This document shows positions 1-9,249 of a stretch of 64,000 bases of DNA, one piece after another (the stretch's first letter is position 1; each line of letters starts with the position of its first letter). The translations under genes and the position numbers were made by a program. The notes under the pieces were generated by a model. That model saw only the letters and a program-made list of their open reading frames with translations. It did no database searches and was not told where the DNA came from. The DNA is from Takakia lepidozioides (Eukaryota; Streptophyta; Takakiopsida; Takakiales; Takakiaceae), in assembly GCA_030704615.1 (NCBI GenBank), contig CM060732.1:6014001-6078000 (forward strand). The letters are read 5' to 3'.

Positions 1-180
1 GCTGCGTAGCAATCAGGTCAGTAGCAGAGGGGTGGGATTTGTTCAATTCGACGCCCATGATGTTGTTGGAAGATGTCGGAGCAGGCTAGTGGAGCTGGGG
101 GTAGAGCCAGAATCCGGGTCTGGTGGGGGTCTTCAACTGATATACAAGGAATAGCATGCACAAAGAATAACACAGCCCAG

Positions 181-600
181 ATGTGAGATGAGTCTATGGT
201 GTGCAAGGGGGGGTGAGAGAAACATTGTGAGGTAGAAGGGGGGGTTGTTGAGTGAAAGAGTAGGGTGTGAGGTTGGGGTATTTGGCAGCATGGGAGCAGA
301 AGAGTGAAGAACATTGGTGATGGGGCCGGGGGGGTAGTAATCATAGGGGGGTGCATTTGTATGGTGGGGGATAGAGAGTCTGAGTGGGGCAGAGGAGTGA
401 GAGGGCAGATTGGCTGTAGCAATATAGTATAAGGAGAAGGGAGAGTAGTGGTGTGAGACTAGTGCAATGATGTGAAAAGAAGGGGGGGGGGGGGGGGGAG
501 AGGTACCTGTTGAGCTGGTGCGTATGCTCGGGTAATATATCGTACCTGGGAGGGGTGGAGAGGAGAGTTGGTGGGGGGGGGGGCTGGAGGCAGTGCCAAT
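181..600 (+). other. G-rich, C-poor strand-asymmetric tract
   Basis: The plus strand is strongly purine-biased with many G runs, including 17 consecutive G at 482-498 and a second run near 572-581. The long minus-strand open frames here translate to proline/serine/histidine-rich low-complexity protein, which follows from the base bias. I see no conserved domain. The tract could form G-quadruplexes or R-loops, but that is inference only. Confidence 0.6.
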
Positions 601-950
601 GGCCCAACCCATCAGGCCAAGCCACCGGCAGCCGAGTACTTTGGTAAATATAGGGGTAGGGATCTGCAGCACAGACCAGGGGAGGGGAGAAAAGAGCTCC
701 AGGTGTCCCGGGTTAATGCAAAGAAAGTTGCCAGACGAGTATGTAGGCAACAAGGGATTAGTAGGAACAGTAGGAATGAGAGGGGATTTGTAGGAGGTGA
801 GGTATGATGACCATACCTAGGGATATGGGTGTATAGTGATAACTTGTATGTCGGGTTTAACTTGAGAGGGAATTGGGGGAGTCCACCAGAAGCCCCTGGT
901 GAGAGATTTGGTCTTGGGGGATTGGGTGTTTTGCAGGCAGCAGGCAGAGG

Positions 951-1516
951 TCAGGCAGGTCCAACATCGCCCAAGCAGCCGATCCAAGAACATGGTTGGT
1001 GTAGCGCCGCCTGAGAATACGATGACTGTGGCAGAGGTGATGAGGGAGCCTGAGCAATAACTGAGGTAGTGTGGTGTAGCTTATCTCGCAACGGGTGCCG
1101 GGGAGAGAAGACCCGGCCATCAGTGGTGAGCTGCTCCCTTGGTAGAGGGCGCACGTGCTCGAATACTACTTCTAGCCGTAGAGAGTGCAACATCCGTAGT
1201 CCGAGTTGTGGGGAGGGGGACCAAGCGGGTGTTGTGGGGTATACAAACCGGTATCATGGGCCCGCTGCAACATCATCTGAGGGGCGCTGTCTGAGTGGAT
1301 GCAACTCCGTATGGTGTTGGCAGTGTAGGACCAGTTACTTTTGAAAAGTAGGTAATAGAGAGGCACCTTAGCTGGTGTGTGTGTAGCGTTGCAGTAGATG
1401 CGTTCCCTCCACTTGATGTGATAGGCCTGGGGCCAAGTATGGTAATCATAGTGAAGCCAGAACATCAGAGATAGTTGACATTGGGTGGCAGATTTACCCC
1501 CCAGGACATGCCTCAT
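951..1516 (-). other. unrecognised open-frame fragments
   Basis: Two overlapping minus-strand frames, at about 1172-1516 and 951-1193, have fairly normal amino-acid composition, unlike the low-complexity frames to their left. Translation from 1516 starts MRHVLGGKSATQCQLSL and runs 114 codons to a stop, after which the next frame takes over. I recognise no domain. It could be a decayed transposon or host fragment. The AT-rich stretch at 1560-1700 that follows holds nothing I can name. Confidence 0.2.
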
Positions 1517-1745
1517 GTTGAAATTGATGGGTTGTAAAGCAACAAAGCAAGAGGAAACTATGCAAATAAACTAGGTGAAAAGCAAGGAGAGCCTTGCTCT
1601 TCTTTTATACTGTTTTTGGTCCTAATAAACTAATGAGAAATATTCATTAAACTATTGTAACATTGAAGGATCTATAGTTTAATATTCAACATGGACAATG
1701 AAAGATGGCTTTTCATCCATCCTTATGGATGACAGGTTGGCGTAG

Positions 1746-1973
1746 AAAGATCTGCACACGAAAGCGGAGGAGAAGAGAAAGGAAAGACGTGTCCCTGCTG
1801 GGCCTGAGTCGGCAAAGGACGCTGATGCTCTGGAACAATCCAGAAAGGCAGTTGAGATGGCATAGAAGACGGTGGATGGAGCTGTGCAGGCTCAACAGAA
1901 GGGGTCGAAGAAGAGGACTTGCCAGCAAGGAGCAGTAGTTGTGACACCCAAAAAGACGAAGAAGCAGAAATAG
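1746..1973 (+). pseudogene. lysine-rich 5' extension of the methyltransferase-like gene, with two TAG stops
   Basis: The frame that encodes the downstream methyltransferase-like gene stays readable upstream to 1746, interrupted only by TAG at 1863-1865 and at 1971-1973. The encoded sequence is highly charged (KAEEKRKERR near the start, then PKKTKKQK just before the second stop), like a basic, disordered N-terminal tail or nuclear-localisation region. Both stops lie where CAG (Gln) would fit. Either the gene has lost its 5' end, or one or both stops lie in an unrecognised intron. A similar lysine-rich tract precedes the related copy near 53.8 kb. Confidence 0.45.
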
Positions 1974-3765
1974 AAAGAGCAGGAAGAGGGTGACGAAGAG
2001 GACTCCGATGGAGACTTTGCAACCAGCCCACCCCCCGAAACGCAGCCAAAATCCCATGTGCCCACCGTTGTCACGAGAGGGACGAGAACAGGCTTAGCCA
2101 AGAAGGCACTCTTCAACCCCCCGGGGGGGCACCCTTTCGAGCCGGTGGAAATGAAGAGGCCAAAAGTGGAGCCACAAACAGTAGTTCAGTGTGTCAATGA
2201 GAGTTTCTTGGCGGCTTTGGACGGACAGACAGCCAAGTTGGCATACATCAAGACCATGGAGGGTCTGAAGGGCAGAGCACTGAAGAAGGCGGCTGAAGCA
2301 GAGCCTTCCAACACCCCTGGGTTTCTGAAGATGGTCTTCTTCTTTGAGAAGGTGTGTGCAGGGAAGGATTGTAGGAGGGGCGGAAAAGCCACCGAGTGGT
2401 CTTGCGATATGATCATCTTGGATATTCCGGACGGAGAGCCCGTGGAAGGACTGCAAAGTTTGCCATCTTGGAACAGGTACTCCGAGGACTTTTGGAAGAA
2501 AGGATTCGGGCTCGCCCGCATGGTGTTGGACGACAGAGGCTGTGTGGTTGTCCTGGCGAGCAGCGGCAAAAACACAGAGACGCGAATTGTGGAGTGGACC
2601 CGCAAGAGCACCGTCCCAATTCTGAAGAAGAAGTGGACGTGCATCAACACATTGGGCCTTCGGTCGGAAGGGAAGAAGGTAATTATGACATTAGCAATCG
2701 TCCTTTCATTTTGTAACCTGTTTTGAAATGTGGTGCCGCATTTGATTTCTAATCGTTCCCCACTGTGTATGCAGACGAAGCAGTTTGATGCATACTGCTT
2801 TGTGAAGGAGAACTCGACCTTTGCTTTCCGGAAGGAGGGATTGTTGGTTGACCCGAACTGCGACCCCATCGATTACAACGTCCTGTTCAACAACGTTCCC
2901 ACGGAACTCCTCCCCCATAGTCTCACTTCAACGGATCCCCTGCGGTATTCACGGACTCGGAGCCCTGACTTCATCCAGACAATTATGGAGGCATGCACTG
3001 ACCTGGAGGGCAGAGTGCTGGACCTCATCTGTGGAACAGGTATGCAGATTCTTGTACTATGTTGTTCTCTGAATTTTCATTCTGTTCAAATTCGTCATGT
3101 GTGAAGGGCCATTTTTCAATGAGTGGATGGCATTGTAACAGGTGCCTCAATGTGGGCTGGGCGATTTTCCGACCGGCACCTCTTTGCCTACGAGGAGGAC
3201 ACATCCGTCTGGGGATCCCATCTAGAAGGGCTTCAACGGAATGTGAAGGCTCCCATCGAAGCCAAAGATTCCTCGGATTCGTCAGACTCGGAGGAAGAGA
3301 CAGTGGACATTGATGCCGAGGAGAACCCGGAATACGAGTGAGTGCAAACATTGTAAGTTTGCAAAGCCTTCTGGGTGATTTTTTGTCAAACGCATTTCCG
3401 GACTGAGGTTCTCATTGGTCTCGTGGGTGATTGTTATGTGCAGGATTCCAGGATCCGGGTCAAAACATGTAGGGCCTACACTTCTTGCCAGGACGAATGT
3501 CCCGTTCTTTGCGAGGGCCGACTTCATGAAGAGCCCGGTGAAGGACTACTCCCTTCCTAGTTATGCAGCTAAACTCGCAAATACAACGATTAGACGATGT
3601 GAGAATCCCAGTAAAGTAGAGCAGATTTTGGAGAGGGCTAGGGAGGACAGAAGGTTAAGGAAAGAGTTGGCAGCAACTCAGACAGATAGACGGGTGCGAA
3701 AGTTCATATGTGATTCAACGGAAGAGAGAGATGCAGACAGGGAGGACGACGACCAACGGAGGTGA
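1974..3765 (+). CDS. four-exon gene resembling a beta-class (N6A/N4C) amino-methyltransferase
   Basis: Four exons join in phase with GT/AG introns: up to 2678, 2775-3039, 3142-3337 and 3444-3765 (TGA stop). About 467 codons follow position 2058. The first in-frame ATG is at 2151, but the frame is open from 1974, so the start is unresolved. Exon 1 has a Rossmann-like strand ending ILDIPDG, then helices and VLDDRGCVVVLAS. This resembles the catalytic DPPY motif (IV) and the following strand of DNA amino-methyltransferases. The exon 2-3 junction encodes VLDLICGTGASMWAG, a good AdoMet-binding motif I, preceded by SRTRSPDFIQTIMEA, where beta-class enzymes have HPTQKP plus a helix. Motif IV before motif I is the beta-class order. 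The catalytic site is degenerate (DIPD instead of DPPY/NPPY), so activity is doubtful. The tail (exon 4) is charged and probably coiled. The family assignment is inference; the exon structure is seen directly. Confidence 0.6.
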
Positions 3766-4047
3766 TATGGTCGGTTCCGCAAGGGGAAGATGGGATTTTC
3801 GAAAACCTGGCCAACGAGCAGTCCGCTGGACATGAGAAAGGCAATGACGGGGTGGAAGGGGAGCAGGACAGTCAAGGACAGGACGACGATAGTCATGATT
3901 TTCAAGATTGGTAGAATTTTAATTAACTCTCTGTACATTTAAATTCTCTTCCAGAGTATATAAAGGAAATTATCCCCGTCCTTCATGTCCCCTCTCCCAT
4001 GTGCTTCTCAACGACACCATCGTCCAAACCACGTCCCTCCCAAAATC

Positions 4048-5030
4048 GGAAATGCGGCACCGCATTTCCATGTCGGAATGGAAATGTGGGAATTGCAAAA
4101 ACCTCGTTTGGAAATGCGGCACCAAATTTCCAAAACCGGGGCAAGAACAATTTTCCGTTTCCTGGTTTGGACATCAGAAACTGTTCGGCCGAACGGAAAT
4201 GCGGTGCCGCATTTTCGTTTTCGACACGGCAGTTTTAGGGAAATGGAAATGCCACCCCGCATGCAGAGGTCGAACACGTTATTTACATGGCGGACATGGA
4301 AATGGGGTGCCGCATTTCCATTTTAGAGATGGACGTTTTTCCAACTCCAGACCCATCGACGGAAATGCGGCTCCGCATTCCATGATGCTGGACGGGAATG
4401 CGGCACCGCATTCCATTGTCCAATAAGAAATTTTGATGACGTACATGGAAATGCGGCGCCGCATTTCCAGAACGGACATCGTTGTTTGTCCAATTCCAGA
4501 CCCTTGGACGGAAATGCAGCACCGCATTCCATTGTCCAATAAGAAATTTCGATGACGTACATGGAAATGCGGCGCCGCATTTCCAGAACGGACATCGTTG
4601 TTTGTCCAACTCCAGACCCTTGGACGGAAATGGGGCACCGCATTCCATTGTCCAATACGAAATTTTGATGATGGACATGGAAATGCGGTGCTGCATTTCC
4701 AGAACAGACATCGTTGATTGTCCAATTCCAGACCCTTCGACGGAAATGCGGCACCGCATTCCATTGTCCAATAAGAAAATTTGATAACGGACATGGAAAT
4801 GCGGTGCCGCATTTCCAGAACGGACACGGACATGCATTGGCGATTGGACATGCTTGGACAATTCAAGGTCCAATATGGAAATGCGGTGCCGCATTTCCAA
4901 TTCGAAGTATGGTAATGCCATGTCAAGAAATGAAATGCGGTACAACATTTCCGTTACGACCACAACGGAGGAAAAGGAGCTGCCAGAAATTGCTGCATGG
5001 AGAAAAATGAAATGCGGTGTCGTATTTCCG
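4048..5030. repeat. palindrome array 1
   Basis: About eighteen near-perfect palindromes, each a 10-bp arm GGAAATGCGG, a 2-bp centre (CA, TG, CG or CT) and the complementary arm, lie within 1 kb. Starts include 4048, 4110, 4195, 4245, 4298, 4361, 4394, 4447, 4510, 4563, 4626, 4679, 4742, 4795 and 4877, with decayed copies near 4931 and 5008. Because the repeat is palindromic, long open frames on both strands repeat the same peptides (NAAPHF, MRCRIS, KCGAAFP). These are not genes. Confidence 0.95.
4394..4857. repeat. 116-bp tandem repeat (minisatellite), four units
   Basis: Within the palindrome array, units starting at 4394, 4510, 4626 and 4742 repeat with an exact 116-bp period. Each unit carries two palindromes 53 bp apart, separated from the next pair by 63 bp. 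The spacers are conserved too, for example CATTGTCCAATAAGAAA and GACATCGTTGTTTGTCC, which shows true tandem duplication of the whole unit. Confidence 0.92.
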
Positions 5031-5303
5031 AGCTTGAGCATGTACATGTTTCCTCTTACTCATACATGGATTTCCTTCACCTCAGGACTCTGACATCGCT
5101 GACTCTGGTATATTCATGTGGACAGACACATTGTAGAAATGAGACCACAAATTGTAAACAGTGGGCCAATCACAGCAGTTCTTGAACACAATGAAAAACA
5201 GCACACAGAAGTTAGGTACGATGGGTTGTTTTATTGATCAAACACGGTGTCTCACATTTAGCATTCCGGACAAATCTAAGCCCTTCCGCCTTCTACGTGG
5301 GCG

Positions 5304-5890
5304 TCACCAAGTCGACGGAACTTCGATAGCCCTCAAAACAAGCTCATTACTCAACCGGCACCTCCAGGTAAACTGCAATGCGGTCGTTCTGGTGCCCTTG
5401 GTGGAACTGACGACAATGTCATGCCCATCAATGATACCACCATCATACATTGACAAGCTGACTGTGGGCCTCATGTGCCCGTGCGATTCGTCTTCGCAAC
5501 TCAGCCGAATGTCTCCATACACTGGAAGAGCGGATTGAACTCCACGAATATAGTTTTCTTGGTGCCGTCCTCCCTGGTCCTCTGGCAGTAGTTCCAACGC
5601 CAAAGCGAGGCCGTGCGTGATCTGTCCGGCATCCCATTCCAGCTTGGTATATCGAGGTCAACAATTTTCAGGACCCACGGACTGCATTGACCCTCGCCCT
5701 CACCTCGCTCAAAGCGGTAATAGCCCTCCAAATACTCCATTGCGCGCAAAGACGAAGCGTCTGTGAAAACAGAGAGACAGACAATGATGTCTCCTGATTC
5801 TGGTTTGAACATAGCATAATCGTGGCCATGATAAGGGCAGTCAGCAGGATTGCGGCGGCACGACATCCTTGCAAAATATTAGCGGAGTAC
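5304..5890 (-). pseudogene. unrecognised family, copy A (divergent partner of copy B)
   Basis: The reading frame begins upstream of MSCRRNPADCPYHGHDYAM (Met codon at 5866). It continues through FERGEGEGQCSPW and WRWNYCQRT, then shifts by one base at about 5560-5570 into the frame encoding YDGGIIDGHDIVV and LQFTWRCRLSNELVLRAIEV. Copy B at 6273-6973, in opposite orientation, matches along the whole length, which is how the frameshift was located. A TAA sits five codons before the Met, inside the region that still matches copy B (VLR-stop-YFARMSC versus VLRSSFARMSC), so the true start was further upstream. I recognise no known domain, signal peptide or membrane segment. The conserved Cys, Trp and acidic positions suggest a small folded domain of about 190 residues. 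Confidence 0.6.
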
Positions 5891-6124
5891 GCTCAATGAC
5901 AGCAGCTCCCGGATGGAGGAGGCAGCAGCGCGGTGGCTGGAAGAAGTTCAAGCAAACGCTGCAATTCCTCACTAACACTCCAGGGCACATTTAAATTTCC
6001 CCCCTACAGGAACCTGCACGGATGAAGATTGGCTGCTCCATGAATGTAGCCGTTTCAGTTTCCTTCCGTACCATGCAAACTATGGGCAGTAAGTGCCAGA
6101 TGGGCCTATAGCCACTCGAGACGA

Positions 6125-6187
6125 CGAAGTCCATCCCCCCTTCGATGTAAATGCGGCGCCGAATTTCCATCCGGGGGATGGACTTCG
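6125..6187. repeat. 63-bp inverted repeat with palindrome core
   Basis: Perfect 15-bp arms CGAAGTCCATCCCCC (6125-6139) and their complement (6173-6187) enclose a degraded copy of the palindrome found in the arrays. The structure sits in the shared upstream region of the two divergent paralogues. Confidence 0.9.
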
Positions 6188-6272
6188 GTTGCAGATTTCA
6201 AAATATACCCTGTGGATGAGAAAGAGGTATCAGTTCGTCCACCACTGGCGTGATGAACACGTTACACGATGA

Positions 6273-6973
6273 TTGGTGGGTACGTGGGACCCAGATGCTC
6301 CATTATTGGATCCCGCACTTCTCTTCCGCTTCTCATCATTTCGAAAATCTAAGGGCTTCGTTGTTGTCCGCAAGGTCATTGTCATCGACATCAAAGACGT
6401 CCTCAGGTCCTCCTTTGCAAGGATGTCGTGCTTCCGGAACCGGGACGACTGCCCTTATGGAGGCTTCGATTATGCAATGTATTCGGCCACATCGGGAGAC
6501 ATCGTTATCTAGTACACAGTTTACACAGACGATACTGGTTCGAATGTGGAAACATTGTCCGCTTTTGAGTATATCCCAGGCCACTACGCCTTCGAGCGGG
6601 GTGACGATCTTGGTCTGAGGAGTCCGTGGCTCATGCGCATCCTTGATTCCGATTTTCCCAGCTACGACGGGCACCCATACAGAAGAATGTGCACTACTAT
6701 GCTATTGGGGTGGAACTGCTGCCAGTGGACGTGGGTGGACTCCATCGGAGAGACGTATACTCCTGAAGGAGTGCGCTCCTCTTCTCTTATTCGCATTGGT
6801 GTGGACGACGAAAACATGAAGCTTTCCATATTCGATGGTGGTATGATTGAAGGGCATGACATTGTGGTGAACATAAAAGGGGCGGTACAATGGCTGCAAT
6901 CCAGTTTACCTGGAGGAGCCCGATGACTCATGAGCTAGTTTTCAAAGCAGTCAAAGTCCCATTGACAACGTGA
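6273..6973 (+). pseudogene. unrecognised family, copy B
   Basis: This is the paralogue of copy A on the opposite strand. It reads FARMSCFRNRDDCPYGGFDY, then a TAG stop at 6510-6512 where copy A has Cys. It continues in frame as FEYIPGHYAFERGDDL, LLGWNCCQWTWVDS and FDGGMIEGHDIVVN. Near 6885 it slips one base, and the C-terminus matching copy A (IQFTWRSPMTHELVFKAVKV) is in another frame, ending with TGA at 6971-6973. Upstream residues from 6273 (IVIDIKDVLRSS) also match copy A weakly, so the protein is longer than the MSC start suggests. DNA identity to copy A looks near 70% by eye, so the duplication is old. The function is unknown. The two copies are broken at different places. Confidence 0.6.
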
Positions 6974-7232
6974 CTTGTATTCAGAAGGCACATGGCTAAA
7001 GATTTGTTTGCACACTCAACACAGTAGACGTGCTTCAAAAGCAATTCATGTGGATCAATAAAATCCCCATTGTGCCCTCTTTTTGTTCAATTATGTATCC
7101 ATCGTTCCCAGAATGCATCATTCCTCATTTCGTTTGGGATTGGGAGTGTGGGTTTTTGCAAGTGGCTGGTAGGCTGAAATGGGCCCCCACTGTACAGAGC
7201 AGTACCACCCTACCATTCGCGAAACATTGCCT

Positions 7233-7441
7233 TTCAATATGTAATTCTAAAAAACATTGCCGAACCTCCTTCATTGGGAGGTCCTTCTCCCCCTATGACC
7301 GTGACACCCTGAACCCTATTCCTGCGGACACTCATTTCCGGAAAATAGTCCTGCTCATGTTTTTTTCGACACTTACGACTCTGCTCATGGCTCATGCCGC
7401 TCATGGCTCATGGCTCATGGCTCATGAAATAGCAGCCCCCA
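7233..7441. repeat. dispersed repeat R190, copy 1
   Basis: This about 200-bp segment recurs at 54892-55074 in the same orientation. Shared landmarks, in order, are TTCAATATG, AAAAAACATTGCC, a hairpin CCTCCTTCATTGGGAGG, CCCCCTATGACCGTG, a tandem GGCTCATG stretch and GAAATAGCAGCCCCC. In both places it lies downstream of a palindrome array and a methyltransferase-family sequence. Confidence 0.85.
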
Positions 7442-7936
7442 CCTTTTCCAGGGCTACTTGGCTGGCACATGCACCAGAATACAAATGAACGGGAGGTTTT
7501 GATACAACTGACAGATTTGTATTATGAATGTTCTTTATATGATATTTTTAAATTTTCAATTGGTTTCGACCATGGAGCCTGGCCAATGACAGAAACACTC
7601 TACTTGAAAAACTGCTATAATCTTGCTTGCTGCATGATTGAACCTCCTACTCCACAAAGCACTCTGCGTTTGACCTGTAACTGAAGAGCTATGCTGCTGA
7701 TTGGAGTGATGTTGCGAGTAGGGGCCCGACCAGTGATCTACACAAGGAAGGGAAATGTTGGTGGAAGGCATCGTTGCAAGGCAGAGCTGCCTGGAGACTA
7801 AATGCTAATCTTGAACCACATGTGACTGCATAATGACCCTGTCTGCAGCAAATTAGCATTGGAAACCAATTAGACTCAAGTCTGGACACCTTGCATACAC
7901 TTGGGAGGCACTAACATCCCCTACTATTCCTTTGTT
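7442..7936. other. no gene recognised
   Basis: The segment is moderately AT-rich, with only short frames of no recognisable content. It is the left flank of the Gy-B1 insertion. Confidence 0.5.
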
Positions 7937-7941
7937 AGTAG

Positions 7942-8539
7942 TGTCAAGGATGAGAGCATAACTGAACACAAACAAGAGATTAGACTAGAGGTACAAGACT
8001 AGACAAGAAGTCAAGGTCGGCGTGGCCGAATGCATGATGGGTATATATGAATCAAGATGATCTTTATAACAATTGCCAAGAGTACAAGATACTGGAACTT
8101 GACTTGGATATTGGAATGTTGGAAACTGGACTAGAGTACTGGAAGCTGGACTGGAGTACTGGGACTGGAAACAAGAGTAGTTTGAATTTGTGTTGGCGAG
8201 ACTGAAGAGTGTCCAGTCTCGTCTCCTATATATACTGGCTATTAAGAAGTTCTCTAAGAGGCTTCCCCAAAGGAGGTTTCTTGATGGAGAAGTTTCCAAG
8301 GTTAAACAAATGAGGTATCTTGATGGAGAAGTTTCCTCCAAAGGAAGCTTCTTGAGCAGTTTGAAGTTTCTCAAGTTACTCTTGGTAATTTGGTAAATTC
8401 TCGGTAACTTGGTAACTAATGGTAACTTATGATAAATCATGGTAGATCATGGTAGATCACGGTAACTTTTGATAACATGATAACTTGGTAACTTCTGGTA
8501 TTTACTCCTAATAAGTTCCTCTGGGCTATGTCCATGACA
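7942..8539 (-). repeat. Gy-B1 3' LTR
   Basis: It is homologous to 13263-13811. The part near 8400-8510 is a run of GGTAACTT-like short repeats that also occurs in the other LTRs of the family. It is bounded by TG...CA. Confidence 0.93.
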
Positions 8540-8556
8540 TCACCCTCTCCTCTAGC
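8540..8556 (-). other. Gy-B1 polypurine tract
   Basis: Directly inside the 3' LTR the minus strand reads GCTAGAGGAGAGGGTGA, a purine-rich plus-strand primer site. It corresponds to the tract before the 3' LTR of Gy-B2. Confidence 0.85.
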
Positions 8557-8691
8557 ACCGAGTTCCTCGAGGAGCGGTAAAATCTTGGACTTGCTTAGAG
8601 TTGGAGAACCTCCCTCCTTAATGTATCATATACACTGAATGTGGAGTCTTCACCTTGAAGCTAACATGGCTGATATCATCGTTGTGACGTT

Positions 8692-9120
8692 TTATTGACG
8701 TGTAGCTCGGGGCTTAGCTGGATATCGTTGATGAAACTCTTGGACTTTGTCAGATGCATTGGCAAGGTTGGATGAAGGTTCCCAAGTTCGTTCGCTGATG
8801 TCGTAGCCTTTCCAATGTACAAAATATTCAAGACGTTTATACTTGATGCGAGAGTCTAAGACTTTGTCGACTTCATACTCGATTTCCTGATTGACTTCGA
8901 TTGGTGGAGGTGGTACGGAGACTATCCCTGGAATATTCGATGGATGATACAACTCCAATAATGAAACATGAAAGACTGGATGGATGCGCATACTTCGTGG
9001 GAATTCAAGCCGAAAACTGACCGGATTTATTTGTCGAATAATTTTGAATGGTCCCAGGCGTTGATAATCCAACTTCCTTGATGGTCGCGAGGTTTGTATG
9101 TCCCGTCGAAGAAGCCACAC
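8692..9120 (-). pseudogene. Gy-B1 integrase C-terminus plus chromodomain
   Basis: This 142-codon frame starts with the integrase C-terminal module (KLDYQRLGPFKI, then IHPVFHVSLL, the usual GPY/F-type end). A canonical chromodomain follows at about residues 81-131: YEVDKVLDSRI, then LEYFVHWKGY, then TWEPSSNLANA. The aromatic cage positions Tyr, Trp (VHWKGY) and Trp (TWEP) are present. In chromoviruses this domain steers integration to heterochromatin marked by methylated histone H3. The module itself is intact but out of frame with the integrase core. Confidence 0.9.
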
Positions 9121-9249
9121 ACGATCTCCGATCTTGAACTGGGGTTGGAGTTGGCGACGTTGATCTGCATACTCCTTGTATTATTTTTGAACTTCTGCGA
9201 GGTGGAATGTAAGGTCCTTGTGAATCGTAGCAAGATGAGTAGCAAGGTT

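Noticed and set aside
18-753. Proline/serine-rich minus-strand frames of 94-206 codons
   Set aside because: They mirror the G-rich plus strand; low complexity, no domain, and overlapping frames look alike.
2186-2869. 227-codon minus-strand frame
   Set aside because: Antisense to the spliced methyltransferase-like gene and crossing one of its introns; no domain.
4048-5030. CRISPR-like regular repeat-spacer appearance
   Set aside because: The genome is eukaryotic, the spacers are themselves repeated, and there are no cas genes; this is tandem repeat DNA.
4001-5047. Long open frames on both strands (up to 254 codons)
   Set aside because: They translate the palindrome array; the same NAAPHF, MRCRIS and CGAAFP peptides recur on both strands because the repeat is self-complementary.
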